13,421 nt of DNA, taken from positions 1-13,421 of the forward strand of contig WKLE02001578.1 of assembly GCA_014885115.2 (NCBI GenBank), in the 5' to 3' direction. This DNA is from Asterionellopsis glacialis. Lineage: Eukaryota > Bacillariophyta > Plagiogrammaphyceae > Rhaphoneidales > Asterionellopsidaceae. Shown piece after piece: positions 1-8,290 of the stretch. Within the stretch, counting starts at the first letter, position 1. Each line of letters opens with the position of its first letter. The position numbers and the translations under genes are program-made. The notes under the pieces are model-generated. The model saw only the letters and a list, made by a program, of their open reading frames with translations. It was not told the origin of the DNA and made no database searches.

Positions 1-1
1 A

Positions 2-88
2 GACATCTTCAACATTTGGGTGGGGGATCCGCTGCTCGATCTTCGCATTATTTCTATGCAAGCACAAAAATTCTATCAAGACAAGTGA
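2..88 (+). CDS. Possible 3' end of an upstream gene (partial)
   Basis: Frame 2 is open from the window edge to a TGA at 86-88 and gives 28 residues with a protein-like composition, including the stretch DIFNIWVGDPLLDLRI and the end QKFYQDK. An AATAAA lies at 174-179, about 86 nt after the stop, which would suit a polyadenylation signal. Frame 1 is also open, to 144, but its product looks less protein-like. The piece is too short to assign to a family, and it could be chance coding. This is inferred from composition only. Confidence 0.3.
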   Translation, partial: DIFNIWVGDPLLDLRIISMQAQKFYQDK

Positions 89-305
89 GATTTTCCGTTG
101 GAAAACCTTATATCTTGTATTCTTTTCTGTCGATTGATTTTTAGGTCTCCCATTAATTGATTTTTAGACCCCAAATAAATAACTACATATATTTTTTTCA
201 ATGTTTGTTAAACAGGTAAGCTGCCATCCTACCGAATAGGGGACCTAAAGGGTCCACTACTTTTTCGTGAAAAAACAGCGTTTCTTTCTCCCTATCCCCC
301 TTGAC

Positions 306-412
306 TTTACTTAACACTCGCACCTCCCTTACTTAACGACTTCGCACCCCTTTGTTATGTAAGGGTGCGAAGTCATTAAGTAAGGGGTGCGAAGTTGTCG
401 AGTAAGGGGTGG
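306..412. repeat. Foldback repeat of 22-bp units
   Basis: The unit is about 22 bp with a core GGGTGCGAAGTC followed by TTAAGTAA. On the right arm it occurs at 363-383 and 384-405, followed by a partial third copy at 406-412. On the left arm it occurs inverted at 329-350 and, more diverged, at 306-328. The best inverted pair is 326-349 against 363-386, with 23 of 24 positions complementary and a 13-nt spacer at 350-362. Transcribed, it would form a strong hairpin. It may be a foldback element remnant or a regulatory or RNA structure. Its function is unknown. Confidence 0.75.
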
Positions 413-834
413 TTTAAGCGTATGAGCCAGCAAAGCCACTGCTTTCAAAGAGGTCTCGTCCATTTCCGTCCGGGTTGAGATGGTTTTCCACGGGCCCTGC
501 CATATGGCCACGAGCAGGACTACCTGTAGAACATGAAAGATGGCAAGACGCGACAAGCAACCCGAAGGCAAGCAGTTGCTCTTTGCTATTTTTTTAGCTG
601 AGAATGAGAACCCTAAAGATTTTTCTTTTGTGGACAAAACGAGTAGACAAGTGTCACAACATGCATTACTGTGTGACAGGAGTGTTCGTTGACAGTAGAA
701 GCATCAAAAATAAATCACCTGCAACAGAATCATTCCCATAGATTGATTTTATAGATCGACACCGATATAGCCACTCGAAACAGTAACGAAGTATCAACCG
801 AATACAAGCAAACGAAGACGAGAGAGAACTGACT

Positions 835-844
835 TTTATATATT
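835..844 (+). promoter_or_regulatory. TATA-like element
   Basis: TTTATATATT lies about 80-90 nt before the ATG at 925 and is followed by a purine-rich stretch suited to a leader. Such AT-rich words are frequent in this DNA, so the assignment is weak. Confidence 0.3.
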
Positions 845-924
845 GTAGATCGATAGAAGAAGAAGAACAAACTAAAATCAGAAAAAAGGAAAAGAGAAAT
901 AAAAACTTAAAACTGAATCACGCC

Positions 925-3383
925 ATGGTACCGCCTACAGGAACATCAAGCCCTCCTTCGTCCACTCCAGTGACTCCTACTCCCACTCCCCAAGCTAACA
1001 AGGAGAAAGGTTCCGCATTAGTATTTGGTGCATCAGGTGTTCAGGGCCATGCTGTCATTGAGGGTATGAAAGAGAAAGGTTATTCACCCGTGTATGGTGT
1101 AACACGATCTACGAAAGATCCATACTTGACAGATGTGTTGGGTGCCACATTGATTCCTGGTGGTGTATCAAATGCAAAAGAAGTAGAAAAAATATTATTG
1201 GAAACCAAAGCACGCCATATCTTTGTTGTGACAACGACTGATATGCCTACTGGAATTGGACAAACATCTGGTTTTTGGGATGCCCAGCAAGAAGAATATC
1301 AAGTTATTGTTGATTTCTTTGAAACCTTATTTAAAGTTTATGAACAAGATGGGATTGAACGTCATGTTGTCTTATCAACTTTAGACAATGTTGAAGAAAT
1401 ATGTAATCAAATACGTGAAACCACGGGCAAGGAATGGATACCAACCTTGGATGATGGAAGTATTGTAGCCCATTATAGTGGAAAAGGCAAAGCTGGACAA
1501 GTCGCAACACAAATGTTGGAACCCATTGATGGTTTGCATTTGACGCTACTAACCTTACCATTCTTACACGGAAACTTTTTGGGTTTCTTTACACCCTTAC
1601 CTAATGATGGTGCTACACAATGGTCTATATCAGCATGCTTTGGTGATGATTCGCAGATTGACATGATGTCAGAATCTGATTTGGCATACATTGTTCGTAC
1701 GTACACTGTGTGCAATTGATCTAGTGTGATTTTGAAATCTTCTGTTGGTGCATGTATACTAACACCCTCTATCTGTCTATCTTTCGTGTACAGCAAGCAT
1801 TTTTCAAAAAGGATATTTGTACGATGGAAAAAACATCCGTTGTGCCGCAGAACAGATCTCTATGGAAGAAGTCGCGGCAATGTTTTCGGATTTATTTGGA
1901 AAGGATGTGATTTACAACCCGTTGTCACCGGAAGAAATGGCGACACTACCTATCCCAGCAGCTGGATGTATGGCACAAATGTGTCAATTCTTAAGTAATC
2001 CAAAGTGTTTGCAACATGATGTTGAACAAACTGAAATGGTTATGTATCCTCGTAAACCTCAACCATTCAAAGATTGGCTATTAGTGAACTCTGACAGTGA
2101 AGCATTTGAACGTGTTGGACTAAGTATTGATGCACCTGATATTCTGGAGGTTACTGTCTTTGGTGCTACAGGTATGCAGGGTACATCCGTTGTGAAAGGG
2201 TTGTTGGCTGATACACGCAAATCATACAAAATTAGAGCCACGACGCGCCATCCCGATTCGCCAAAAGCAAAGGCAATTGCAGCTTTGGATCCTGCAAGGA
2301 TCACCATAGCGAAAGCTGATTATGATGATATCCAATCATGTCACGATGCTGTAAAAGGTGTAGACGGTGCCTTCTTAGTTACCGACTTTCATGGTGGTGC
2401 ACAAATGAATGCTGAAACAGAGGAACGGCATGCCAAAAATGTGATTGACGCATGCGAGGCATCTCATACTGTTAAGCATTTAGTATTTTCAACCATGGAA
2501 AATGTGGAAGAAATGAATGCTAAATTTAATTTAGGATTAAAGAAGAATGGTCCATCAGCAGCAAAAGCAGACGGCGATTATAAATCATCACCATTACCGC
2601 AATTTGACGCAAAAGCTCGTGCTGCAGCGTACGCTCGTACAAAGAGGATCAGTGTGACATATGTTTTAATGCCATGCTATTCTGAAATGTTCTTTGAACT
2701 ACTTAAACCAGAACGACGTGTAGATCCAACAACTGGTAAAGAAAAACTCATCATGACTGTCCCACTCAAGGATGATACTAAGGTTATGTGTATGAGTGTC
2801 GAAGATTTAGGTCCAGCTGTTGCCAACATCTTTGACTCCTATCAGGTATGTGTGTATATTCGTGGATGTCTTATTTTTTATATGTTTGTCTTTATCAGAT
2901 TAGATATTCACATGCACTTTATTGTGATCGCGTCGTTTCCTCTTGCTTTGATCTTTGAAGTGTTATGCTGGTCATGAGATTGGTTTAGTAACAGAATTTG
3001 TTACTGTGAAAGAAGCTGCTGAAATTATTCAAGATGTATTCCGTAAGGATGAAAATGAAGAAATTCAAGATGATGACGAGTTAGACAATAATGAAGTCCA
3101 CGAAAGTAAAAAGTCTCGTTTGACAACTACCAACAACATTGATCATAATGAAATTCATTTAGAGGAAGATGTCCGTAAGGTCGATCAATGGTTAGAAGCT
3201 AAGGATACGTACATGAAAGATTTAGGACAAATGTTTAAATATATGGCACACACAGATGCTGTGAAAGAAAGAAGATCTGTTGCTAAGACATTAAAGTTAC
3301 TACCCAATGCAAGATCCTTACGTAACTGGGTAGAACAAAATAAAGACAATGTATCCTTTCGTGAAAAGTTAGGTTTACGTTAA
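925..3383 (+). CDS. Tandem NmrA-like NAD(P)-binding protein (two Rossmann domains)
   Basis: Model: exons 925-1696, 1794-2845 and 2961-3383, giving 748 residues. Intron 1 (97 bp, GTACGT...TACAG) has a perfect TACTAAC branch site at 1757-1763. Intron 2 (115 bp) starts GTATGT and ends AG. The start ATG sits in CACGCCATGG, with no better upstream choice. After a Pro/Thr-rich N-terminus (residues 3-23), domain 1 opens with the dinucleotide-binding glycines G35-x-x-G38-x-x-G41. Domain 2 repeats them as GATGMQG at about 381-387. Each domain ends with the helix and Trp motif usual for NmrA-like proteins (FKDWL, LRNWV). The two halves align across the first splice junction (DLAYIVPSIF against DLGPAVANIF), which supports the junction chosen. 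An acidic insert occupies about 637-677. NmrA/HSCARG relatives act as NAD(P)H-sensing regulators or reductases; which applies here is not shown. No clear targeting signal is seen. Confidence 0.88.
1697..1793 (+). other. Intron 1 of the NmrA-like gene
   Basis: This 97-bp intron has a GTACGT donor, a TACTAAC branch site at 1757-1763 and a TACAG acceptor. It splits codon 258, which becomes CCA (Pro). Alternative pairs two to four bases away are possible, but only this one restores the conserved alignment with the second domain. Confidence 0.8.
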
Positions 3384-4043
3384 AAACAGAAGAGGATCCT
3401 GTATGAGAGAGGGAGGATACATAAAAAGGGAAATTAACCTACCATAAATGCATAAATACATAGTCAAAGTGGTGATTCTAAAGGTAACTATTTATCTACG
3501 GATCAAGCTGAATGAAGAGAATAAGAAGGTTAGGTGAGATTAGGTTGCATTCTGGGGCTCAAATAAATAACAGTGCACTTTGTATTTTTGTAGAAGTGTG
3601 AACAGAAGTGCCAATGATGCTGTTTAAAAGAGTAATAAAAGCGATTAAAATAAGACAGATAATATCGCCTACTGTTTTTACATTCCATTATGGAAATTTG
3701 GTTTGTGCAAGTTGTTGGCATCAAACACATGTCTTGACATGCAGTTTTACCAGTTGGTTTGCTGTCCCATTGTTGGCATCGCGTGCATGCCCCAACAAGA
3801 GAGACCGTGGATACCAATACAACTGACGCTGTGGATGCGTTACAGACTATAAGTTGGTTCGTCACATGGTTACCACCTATCGAAACAGAATGGGTTAGCT
3901 CTTTGACAAGGATATTCGGCATATAATGAAACAAAGGAAAGTCCTCAATACAAGGTAAAGCGTACAAAAACACTCAGTCACTAAGTTTAAAAAAAAAATT
4001 ACAGAAACGCAGACTCTTTTGCCACCATAATATATTACATCAT
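3384..4043. other. Convergent intergenic region (two 3' ends)
   Basis: The NmrA-like gene ends at 3383 on plus and the lectin-phosphoesterase ends at 4044 on minus, so this gap holds both 3' flanks. An AATAAA at 3562-3567 may serve the plus-strand gene. A run of A at about 3990-3999 is the only notable homopolymer. An 11-bp direct repeat, TTGTTGGCATC, occurs at 3712 and 3770. A minus-strand open frame at 3530-3973 begins without ATG and resembles no family I know. No gene is supported. Confidence 0.6.
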
Positions 4044-6461
4044 TTACCAACGGATTGTTTCAAATGTATATGCTTGTCGGACATTGTTTCCACCAAAATT
4101 GACAGGATCAGCATTAACTTTAACTGTTGTTCGTCTTCCTTCTACCATGACACCTAGAAAACTTGTTTGACCATAAAATGGATGAACTACCTTCCACCTA
4201 TGTCCATCGCCGTGTAAATACAATATAGGAATTTCATTTTTCAATTCATCACGGATAAAAGCTTCCAAGGGAAGGAAGAAGTTATTATGTTCACCACGTG
4301 GTTCAGCATGTCCAAAGATAACAACACCCTTGGCACTTTGATTCTGTAACACATGTGTACGCATCATATCTCTTATCCAATTCACATTTTGTGACAATCT
4401 TGTACCCCATTCACCACCATTAATAACCTCACCACCTACAATGTTTAAGCCAATGAACAATGTTGATTTGTACACAAATCCAAAGTTTTCTTGACGATTA
4501 GGATCACGATGGATTTGTCCCAAATATGCATGATTCCAGTAATTTTCAAAATTTGTAAAATGCTGTTTCCATAGATTCAATCCTTGTTGACGTTGACCAC
4601 CAGGGCAATCATTCCATTCATTCTATATATGGTGAGCGAGAGACACATAGAAGGAAAAGACAACGCACATTGTTGAAGGAAGAGTGAGTATGGGACCTGA
4701 AAGCCAACGGCAACAAAAGCGACAAGAGCAGCAGCAACCACAAAAGTGTATACTTACGTCGCCAATCACAATAAAGGTTGGAATGGGTGATTTCCAAAGA
4801 CTTTGTTTTGTTCGTTCATAGACAGAATTCACACACGGTGATCCGCCTCCACCAGCTTTAATATCACCTAAATGTATAGCAAATGCACAATCCCCTGGCA
4901 TCCGTTCCATACGGGATGGTAATTCATTGGCTTCACCATCATTGTAAGGAACATCTGCTACAACACAAAATGTAGAACCTGACCGTATAACACCTTCCTG
5001 ACTAGACCAGAATGCAGGTGCATTGGCACCAACACTACTTTGTAGTTCAATACCTGTTGAATCATCATTCGGTACTAATTTATATGAACCTTCCCCTCTT
5101 ACACTACCTGATGCCCAAATAGCTCGACCAGGATTTTGGGGTGACCCTGCCATTGTCACAAGATTGCCTAATGATAGAGAAAGAAAACCAAGTGTGAGAT
5201 ACAAGTAGTACAATTGAAGAAGCGATAATGAGGAGCTACAGCAAATCTTTTACTTTTGGTATATACTACTAATCTCTAGGACTAGATACGTACCGTCACC
5301 TTGAAGTCTTGTCCAATAGGAGCCAATGGCAAGGGATACACCATTGGACCAGAGAATATCTGTAGCCTTACGTTTTGCGACACTGGAAGTATCATCACCA
5401 TCCAAACCATTTCCATCTCCCTTGTACAGAACAAGTGATCCGTCGTTGTGTTGCGTTAAATACAAATCAGAATGTAAATGATAAAAGGTTTCATCCGACA
5501 CAATTTCTGTATTGCTTTGCAAAAAGAAATCTGTAGGATTGGGTAATGTGACAAGGGTAAATGGATCCTCTGTTGGACTTGATGTAGGATTTTGTGTGGG
5601 TGAATTGGTTGCTTTCACTGTGGGACTGTTGGACAGAATGGCAGATGGTGCGTTCGTGTCATTCGTCCTTGTTGTAGGTGTGGTGGAAGGAATGTTTGTG
5701 GGAGATGTTGTTGTCATGGTAGGAGCACTTGAAGAAACAAAAGAAGTTGGAACTGAGGAAGTTGCATTTTCCGACACTGAAACTGTAGGTGTTGTAACAA
5801 ATGTTGTTGGTTGTGTTTTTGTTATAGTAGTTGGACTTGCCGAAGGAAAACTTGTAGTTTTTGTAGTGGAGGTGTCTTCTGTTGTATTGTTACTTGCAAT
5901 GACAAAAGAAGGTTTGGTTGTAGGCATCCAAGATGGTTGATTTATTGGACCACTTTCGACAATTGGACCGTGATTATCATGGTCTTGTTGTTCATCTTCA
6001 TCGGATGAATACCCCATTTGTTCTTCAGCTTCGTCTTCTTCATGCAATGGTGGTGTTGATGATGGTACGGAAGCACTGTCACCTGGACTAAGCTTCATTG
6101 CTACAAAGATTCCACCTAATGTAATGACGGAAAGTATACCAACGACGACCAGAACAATCGATATCTTTGACATGGATTTCATCCAATGCAACCCTGCTTC
6201 TTTCTCTACTACTTTGTCTTTGTCATTATCATCTGCATCATCGTCTTGACAAGTAGTATCAGCGACGGCTTCATTCTCACTGAATTCATCATCTCCATCA
6301 TCCTTGTCATCATCATTATTGTCATTATCCATTACGATAGTATCTTGAGTAATGTTGGTATCATTCGTACCTATGGATGTGCTTAGATTGTCCATTTTTC
6401 CTGCATCGTTCTTTTCCAATTCATCGTGATGATTCTCTTCATCAAATGATACAGTCGTCAT
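4044..6461 (-). CDS. Type II membrane B-lectin / calcineurin-like metallophosphoesterase fusion
   Basis: Model on minus: exons 6461-5294, 5167-4758 and 4622-4044, giving 718 residues. Introns are 126 bp (GTACGT...TTAG) and 135 bp (GTAAGT...ATAG). The ATG is in GAACAATGACG. Order: an acidic, Asp-rich N-terminus (1-98); one hydrophobic segment at about 100-123; a Ser/Thr/Pro stalk with SPT/NPT units (about 180-300); a bulb-type lectin domain (about 305-447); a metallophosphoesterase domain (about 452-718). With no signal peptide, the C-terminal part should face the lumen or outside (inference). The lectin has three lobes, each closed by a Trp motif (ILWSNG, AIWASG, AFWSSQ), and the second holds QGDGNLV, close to the mannose-binding motif QxDxNxVxY. 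Phosphoesterase metal motifs are D461-V-P, G490-D491, G525-D526-N-E, G630-H631 and H663-G-D-G-H667. The first lacks the usual DxH His. The second splice joins GD to NE and so rebuilds the GDNE motif. A role in binding surface glycans and cleaving a phosphoester is plausible but unproven; the substrate is unknown. Confidence 0.88.
5168..5293 (-). other. Intron 1 of the lectin-phosphoesterase gene
   Basis: On the minus strand this 126-bp intron runs from a GTACGT donor at 5293 to a TTAG acceptor ending at 5168. It splits Gly390 inside the second lectin sugar-binding motif. Reading through it, the frame stops at 5250, so a retained intron would give a membrane-anchored stub without the phosphoesterase. 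Confidence 0.8.
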
Positions 6462-6495
6462 TGTTCAATTTCAGTGAGCTGTATGTGTTGGTAAT

Positions 6496-6520
6496 GTTAT
6501 CTTGTGTTATCTTGTGTTAT
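6496..6520. repeat. 10-bp tandem repeat in the leader of the lectin-phosphoesterase
   Basis: GTTATCTTGT occurs twice, followed by a half copy GTTAT, 35-60 bp upstream of the ATG at 6461. Related CTTGTGAC words recur at about 6568-6600. It probably lies in the 5' UTR or core promoter; its role is unknown. Confidence 0.6.
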
Positions 6521-6636
6521 GTTGGTTCTTGGTGTACGTTTCGTTTTGTTCTATTTTGTGGCTGTTGTGACTTGTGACTAGTTGAGTCTTGTGACTTGTC
6601 TGACGCGTCGATATAGACGTAATATTTTTCCGAGAG

Positions 6637-6644
6637 TCACGTGA
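6637..6644. promoter_or_regulatory. Palindromic TCACGTGA (G-box-like)
   Basis: The 8-bp palindrome contains CACGTG, the classic site for bHLH and some bZIP factors, about 180 bp upstream of the lectin-phosphoesterase ATG. The position suits a promoter element, but a single 8-bp match is weak evidence. Confidence 0.3.
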
Positions 6645-6743
6645 TTCGTCAATGCAATGTACGAGTATCTTGTCGACTTGGACTTTGGGTTTTGATTTGT
6701 CTTTCTCTCACTCCAATAACAAGACTTTTATCGTTCGCCAACA

Positions 6744-6770
6744 ATAGAATAGGATCCTAGTTTATTCTAT
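6744..6770. repeat. Short inverted repeat
   Basis: ATAGAATA (6744-6751) is the exact reverse complement of TATTCTAT (6763-6770), with an 11-nt spacer that contains GGATCC. It lies about 300 bp upstream of the lectin-phosphoesterase start. No function can be assigned. Confidence 0.5.
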
Positions 6771-7600
6771 AGCTGGAGAGATTATGTATGTTAGCTATGG
6801 TCTAGTAAAAAAGCGAATATTCGTCGCGCAATGTATGTGTGTGTGTTTGTGTATCCCTGTTTGCTGCGTCTGCGTATTATTTAGAATCTTCAAGGCTTCA
6901 TACGAACTCTATGAGGTTCATGAGTCGTACCGGTACCGTCGCACAAGATACCCATCCCTCTTTCTAAAGGAAGTACCGTAGTCCTCTCCAAGAGAGAGGT
7001 CCTAGATTGCGAAGCCGTGTAGGATCGCGGGAAAAAAAAACAAGAACCATTTATTTCGGAATTTATTTACGTAGGTATACAATGTTTCTGGTACAATGAC
7101 TGGCTGTATTGTTTTTTATGATGGATTCGGATTTTTCCCTCTGATTTTATTGTATGTGCATTCAATACAAGACTCTTTAGAAATTTTTATTTGCTTAACG
7201 ACAGTCTTTCACATGTCCAATTAGAACCGTTCATTCATAGTTTATTTTAAAATTACTGAAGATATATAAAACATTGAACAGACGAAATTTGTTCGACTAT
7301 CCATCCAAAAGGATAAATCCAAATATAAATTGGGTCCTACAGTACAAGATACCAAGCAACGGAACACGGACGAGATGCATGCTGGTTGATCTAACCTACC
7401 AATTGAAATACTGTATCCTCTGGTACTTTTACATTGCCCAATTTTTTATATTTATTAGTATCACTGTCTTTGGACCTGTGCTGGGGTATGATTTTCATTT
7501 TGAAATCTATATAGTATGTAAATATCACTTTTATTAGAATTGCAAGACGATAATGTTGCCGGTATATTTGGGGGGAGGCTTGTTACTGGTAGTCCAAAGA

Positions 7601-7629
7601 CTCTCTCTCTCTCTTTATAGACTAGTCTA
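7601..7629. repeat. CT microsatellite next to a 12-bp palindrome
   Basis: Seven CT units at 7601-7614 are followed within four bases by TAGACTAGTCTA at 7618-7629, a perfect 12-bp palindrome. It lies in the gap between genes 2 and 3. No function can be assigned. Confidence 0.65.
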
Positions 7630-8219
7630 CTATTATACTTATTGGAACTTTTAAATTTCAAAAAAATATTAGTATTACAATTATTAGGCATTTTCCTTCA
7701 TTGTCTTGTTCATTACAATCAAACAAATACGTAGGAATCTCCATTGCTGTCTGTCTGTCCCTTCTTCCCACAACTTGCAATTGTGATGCTGGGAAACAAA
7801 ACGTGATTTTGGCACCAGCAGCATGACGATCACAAATTGCACAAACAACAGGTACTGTAGATGAAAATGTTGGAAAAACCGTTTATTCCGGGGATCTATA
7901 TATACATATATATAATTTTCCATCAATGCAGTGGTGTAGAAAAAGTTGTTTTGGTACTGTAAACCTTTGTTATGCTACCGATAATGTCTCACAACTACCT
8001 AGAAACGCGGGACTGGAATGACAATGGTTCTCCCACCAACGTCCTAAAGAACATTTGATCGTTTTACAATATCTGTATCCTTGCTAATAGAACAAATTTG
8101 AAAAATAAATTGACTTCCACCAAAGGTCACACTATTCGTCCGAAAGGAAATCATATAAGGTGCTTTACAAAAAATAAAAATCGAAACAACATTCATTGAT
8201 GCATGTGAAAGTAAAGACT

Positions 8220-8225
8220 TTTATT
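8220..8225 (-). terminator. Polyadenylation signal AATAAA for the nucleoside hydrolase
   Basis: The minus strand reads GGGAATAAAAG here, about 66 nt after the stop codon at 8291. The spacing suits a poly(A) signal, though diatom 3' ends often lack a strict hexamer. Confidence 0.4.
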
Positions 8226-8290
8226 CCCTAGATACGCCTTTTTTTCCGATAAAAAATAATTGCAACTGACACAGAATTGAATTGTAAACG

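Larger units (their letters stand above)
89..924. other. Intergenic region upstream of the NmrA-like gene
   Basis: No supported gene lies here. The left part has a 12-bp direct repeat (133-144 and 156-167, period 23) and an AATAAA at 174. The centre holds the foldback repeat described separately at 306-412. The part from about 640 is AT-rich and becomes purine-rich from about 855 to 905, which is probably the 5' leader of the next gene. A minus-strand open frame at 329-637 has no ATG at its start and was not accepted as a gene. Confidence 0.6.
6462..8290. other. Long AT-rich intergenic region without a supported gene
   Basis: This 1.8-kb stretch holds the promoter and leader of the lectin-phosphoesterase (right of 6461) and the 3' flank of the nucleoside hydrolase (left of 8291). 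I see short repeats, a TG run (about 6835-6846), a poly-A run near 7031, a CT run (7601-7614), a TA-rich run near 7897-7913 and several palindromes. Open frames at 6784-6981, 7274-7537 and 7684-7926 are short and match no family I know. The first and third have ATG starts and the second starts with TTG. No tRNA T-arm or other RNA gene signature was recognised, but an unstructured non-coding RNA could be missed. Confidence 0.6.

Noticed and set aside
329..637. Minus-strand open frame of 102 codons overlapping the foldback
   Set aside because: It begins at TTG, not ATG; its C-terminal part is the foldback repeat; no family resemblance.
1697..1797. Alternative splice pair (donor at 1701, acceptor ending at 1797)
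   Set aside because: It keeps the frame but gives a poorer match to the equivalent region of the second NmrA domain than the pair 1697/1793.
3530..3973. Minus-strand open frame of 147 codons with several Cys
   Set aside because: It starts at GTG, lies in the 3' flanks of two convergent genes, and shows no recognisable domain or splice continuation.
5512..5940. Plus-strand open frame opposite the stalk of the lectin-phosphoesterase
   Set aside because: It is an antisense shadow of the low-complexity Thr/Pro coding sequence; its Val/Gly-rich product is a consequence of that.
6890..7030. Possible tRNA or structured RNA around a GGTTCATGAGTC word
   Set aside because: No T-arm consensus, no acceptor stem and no cloverleaf could be drawn; only a short CCTCTC/GAGAGG hairpin is present.
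7274..7537. Plus-strand open frame after a TATATAAA at 7263
   Set aside because: There is no ATG at its start, the composition is like AT-rich non-coding DNA, and no family match is known to me.
7684..7926. Minus-strand ATG-started frame of 80 codons
   Set aside because: Its start lies in a TA-rich simple run; the product has no recognisable feature; chance length for AT-rich DNA.
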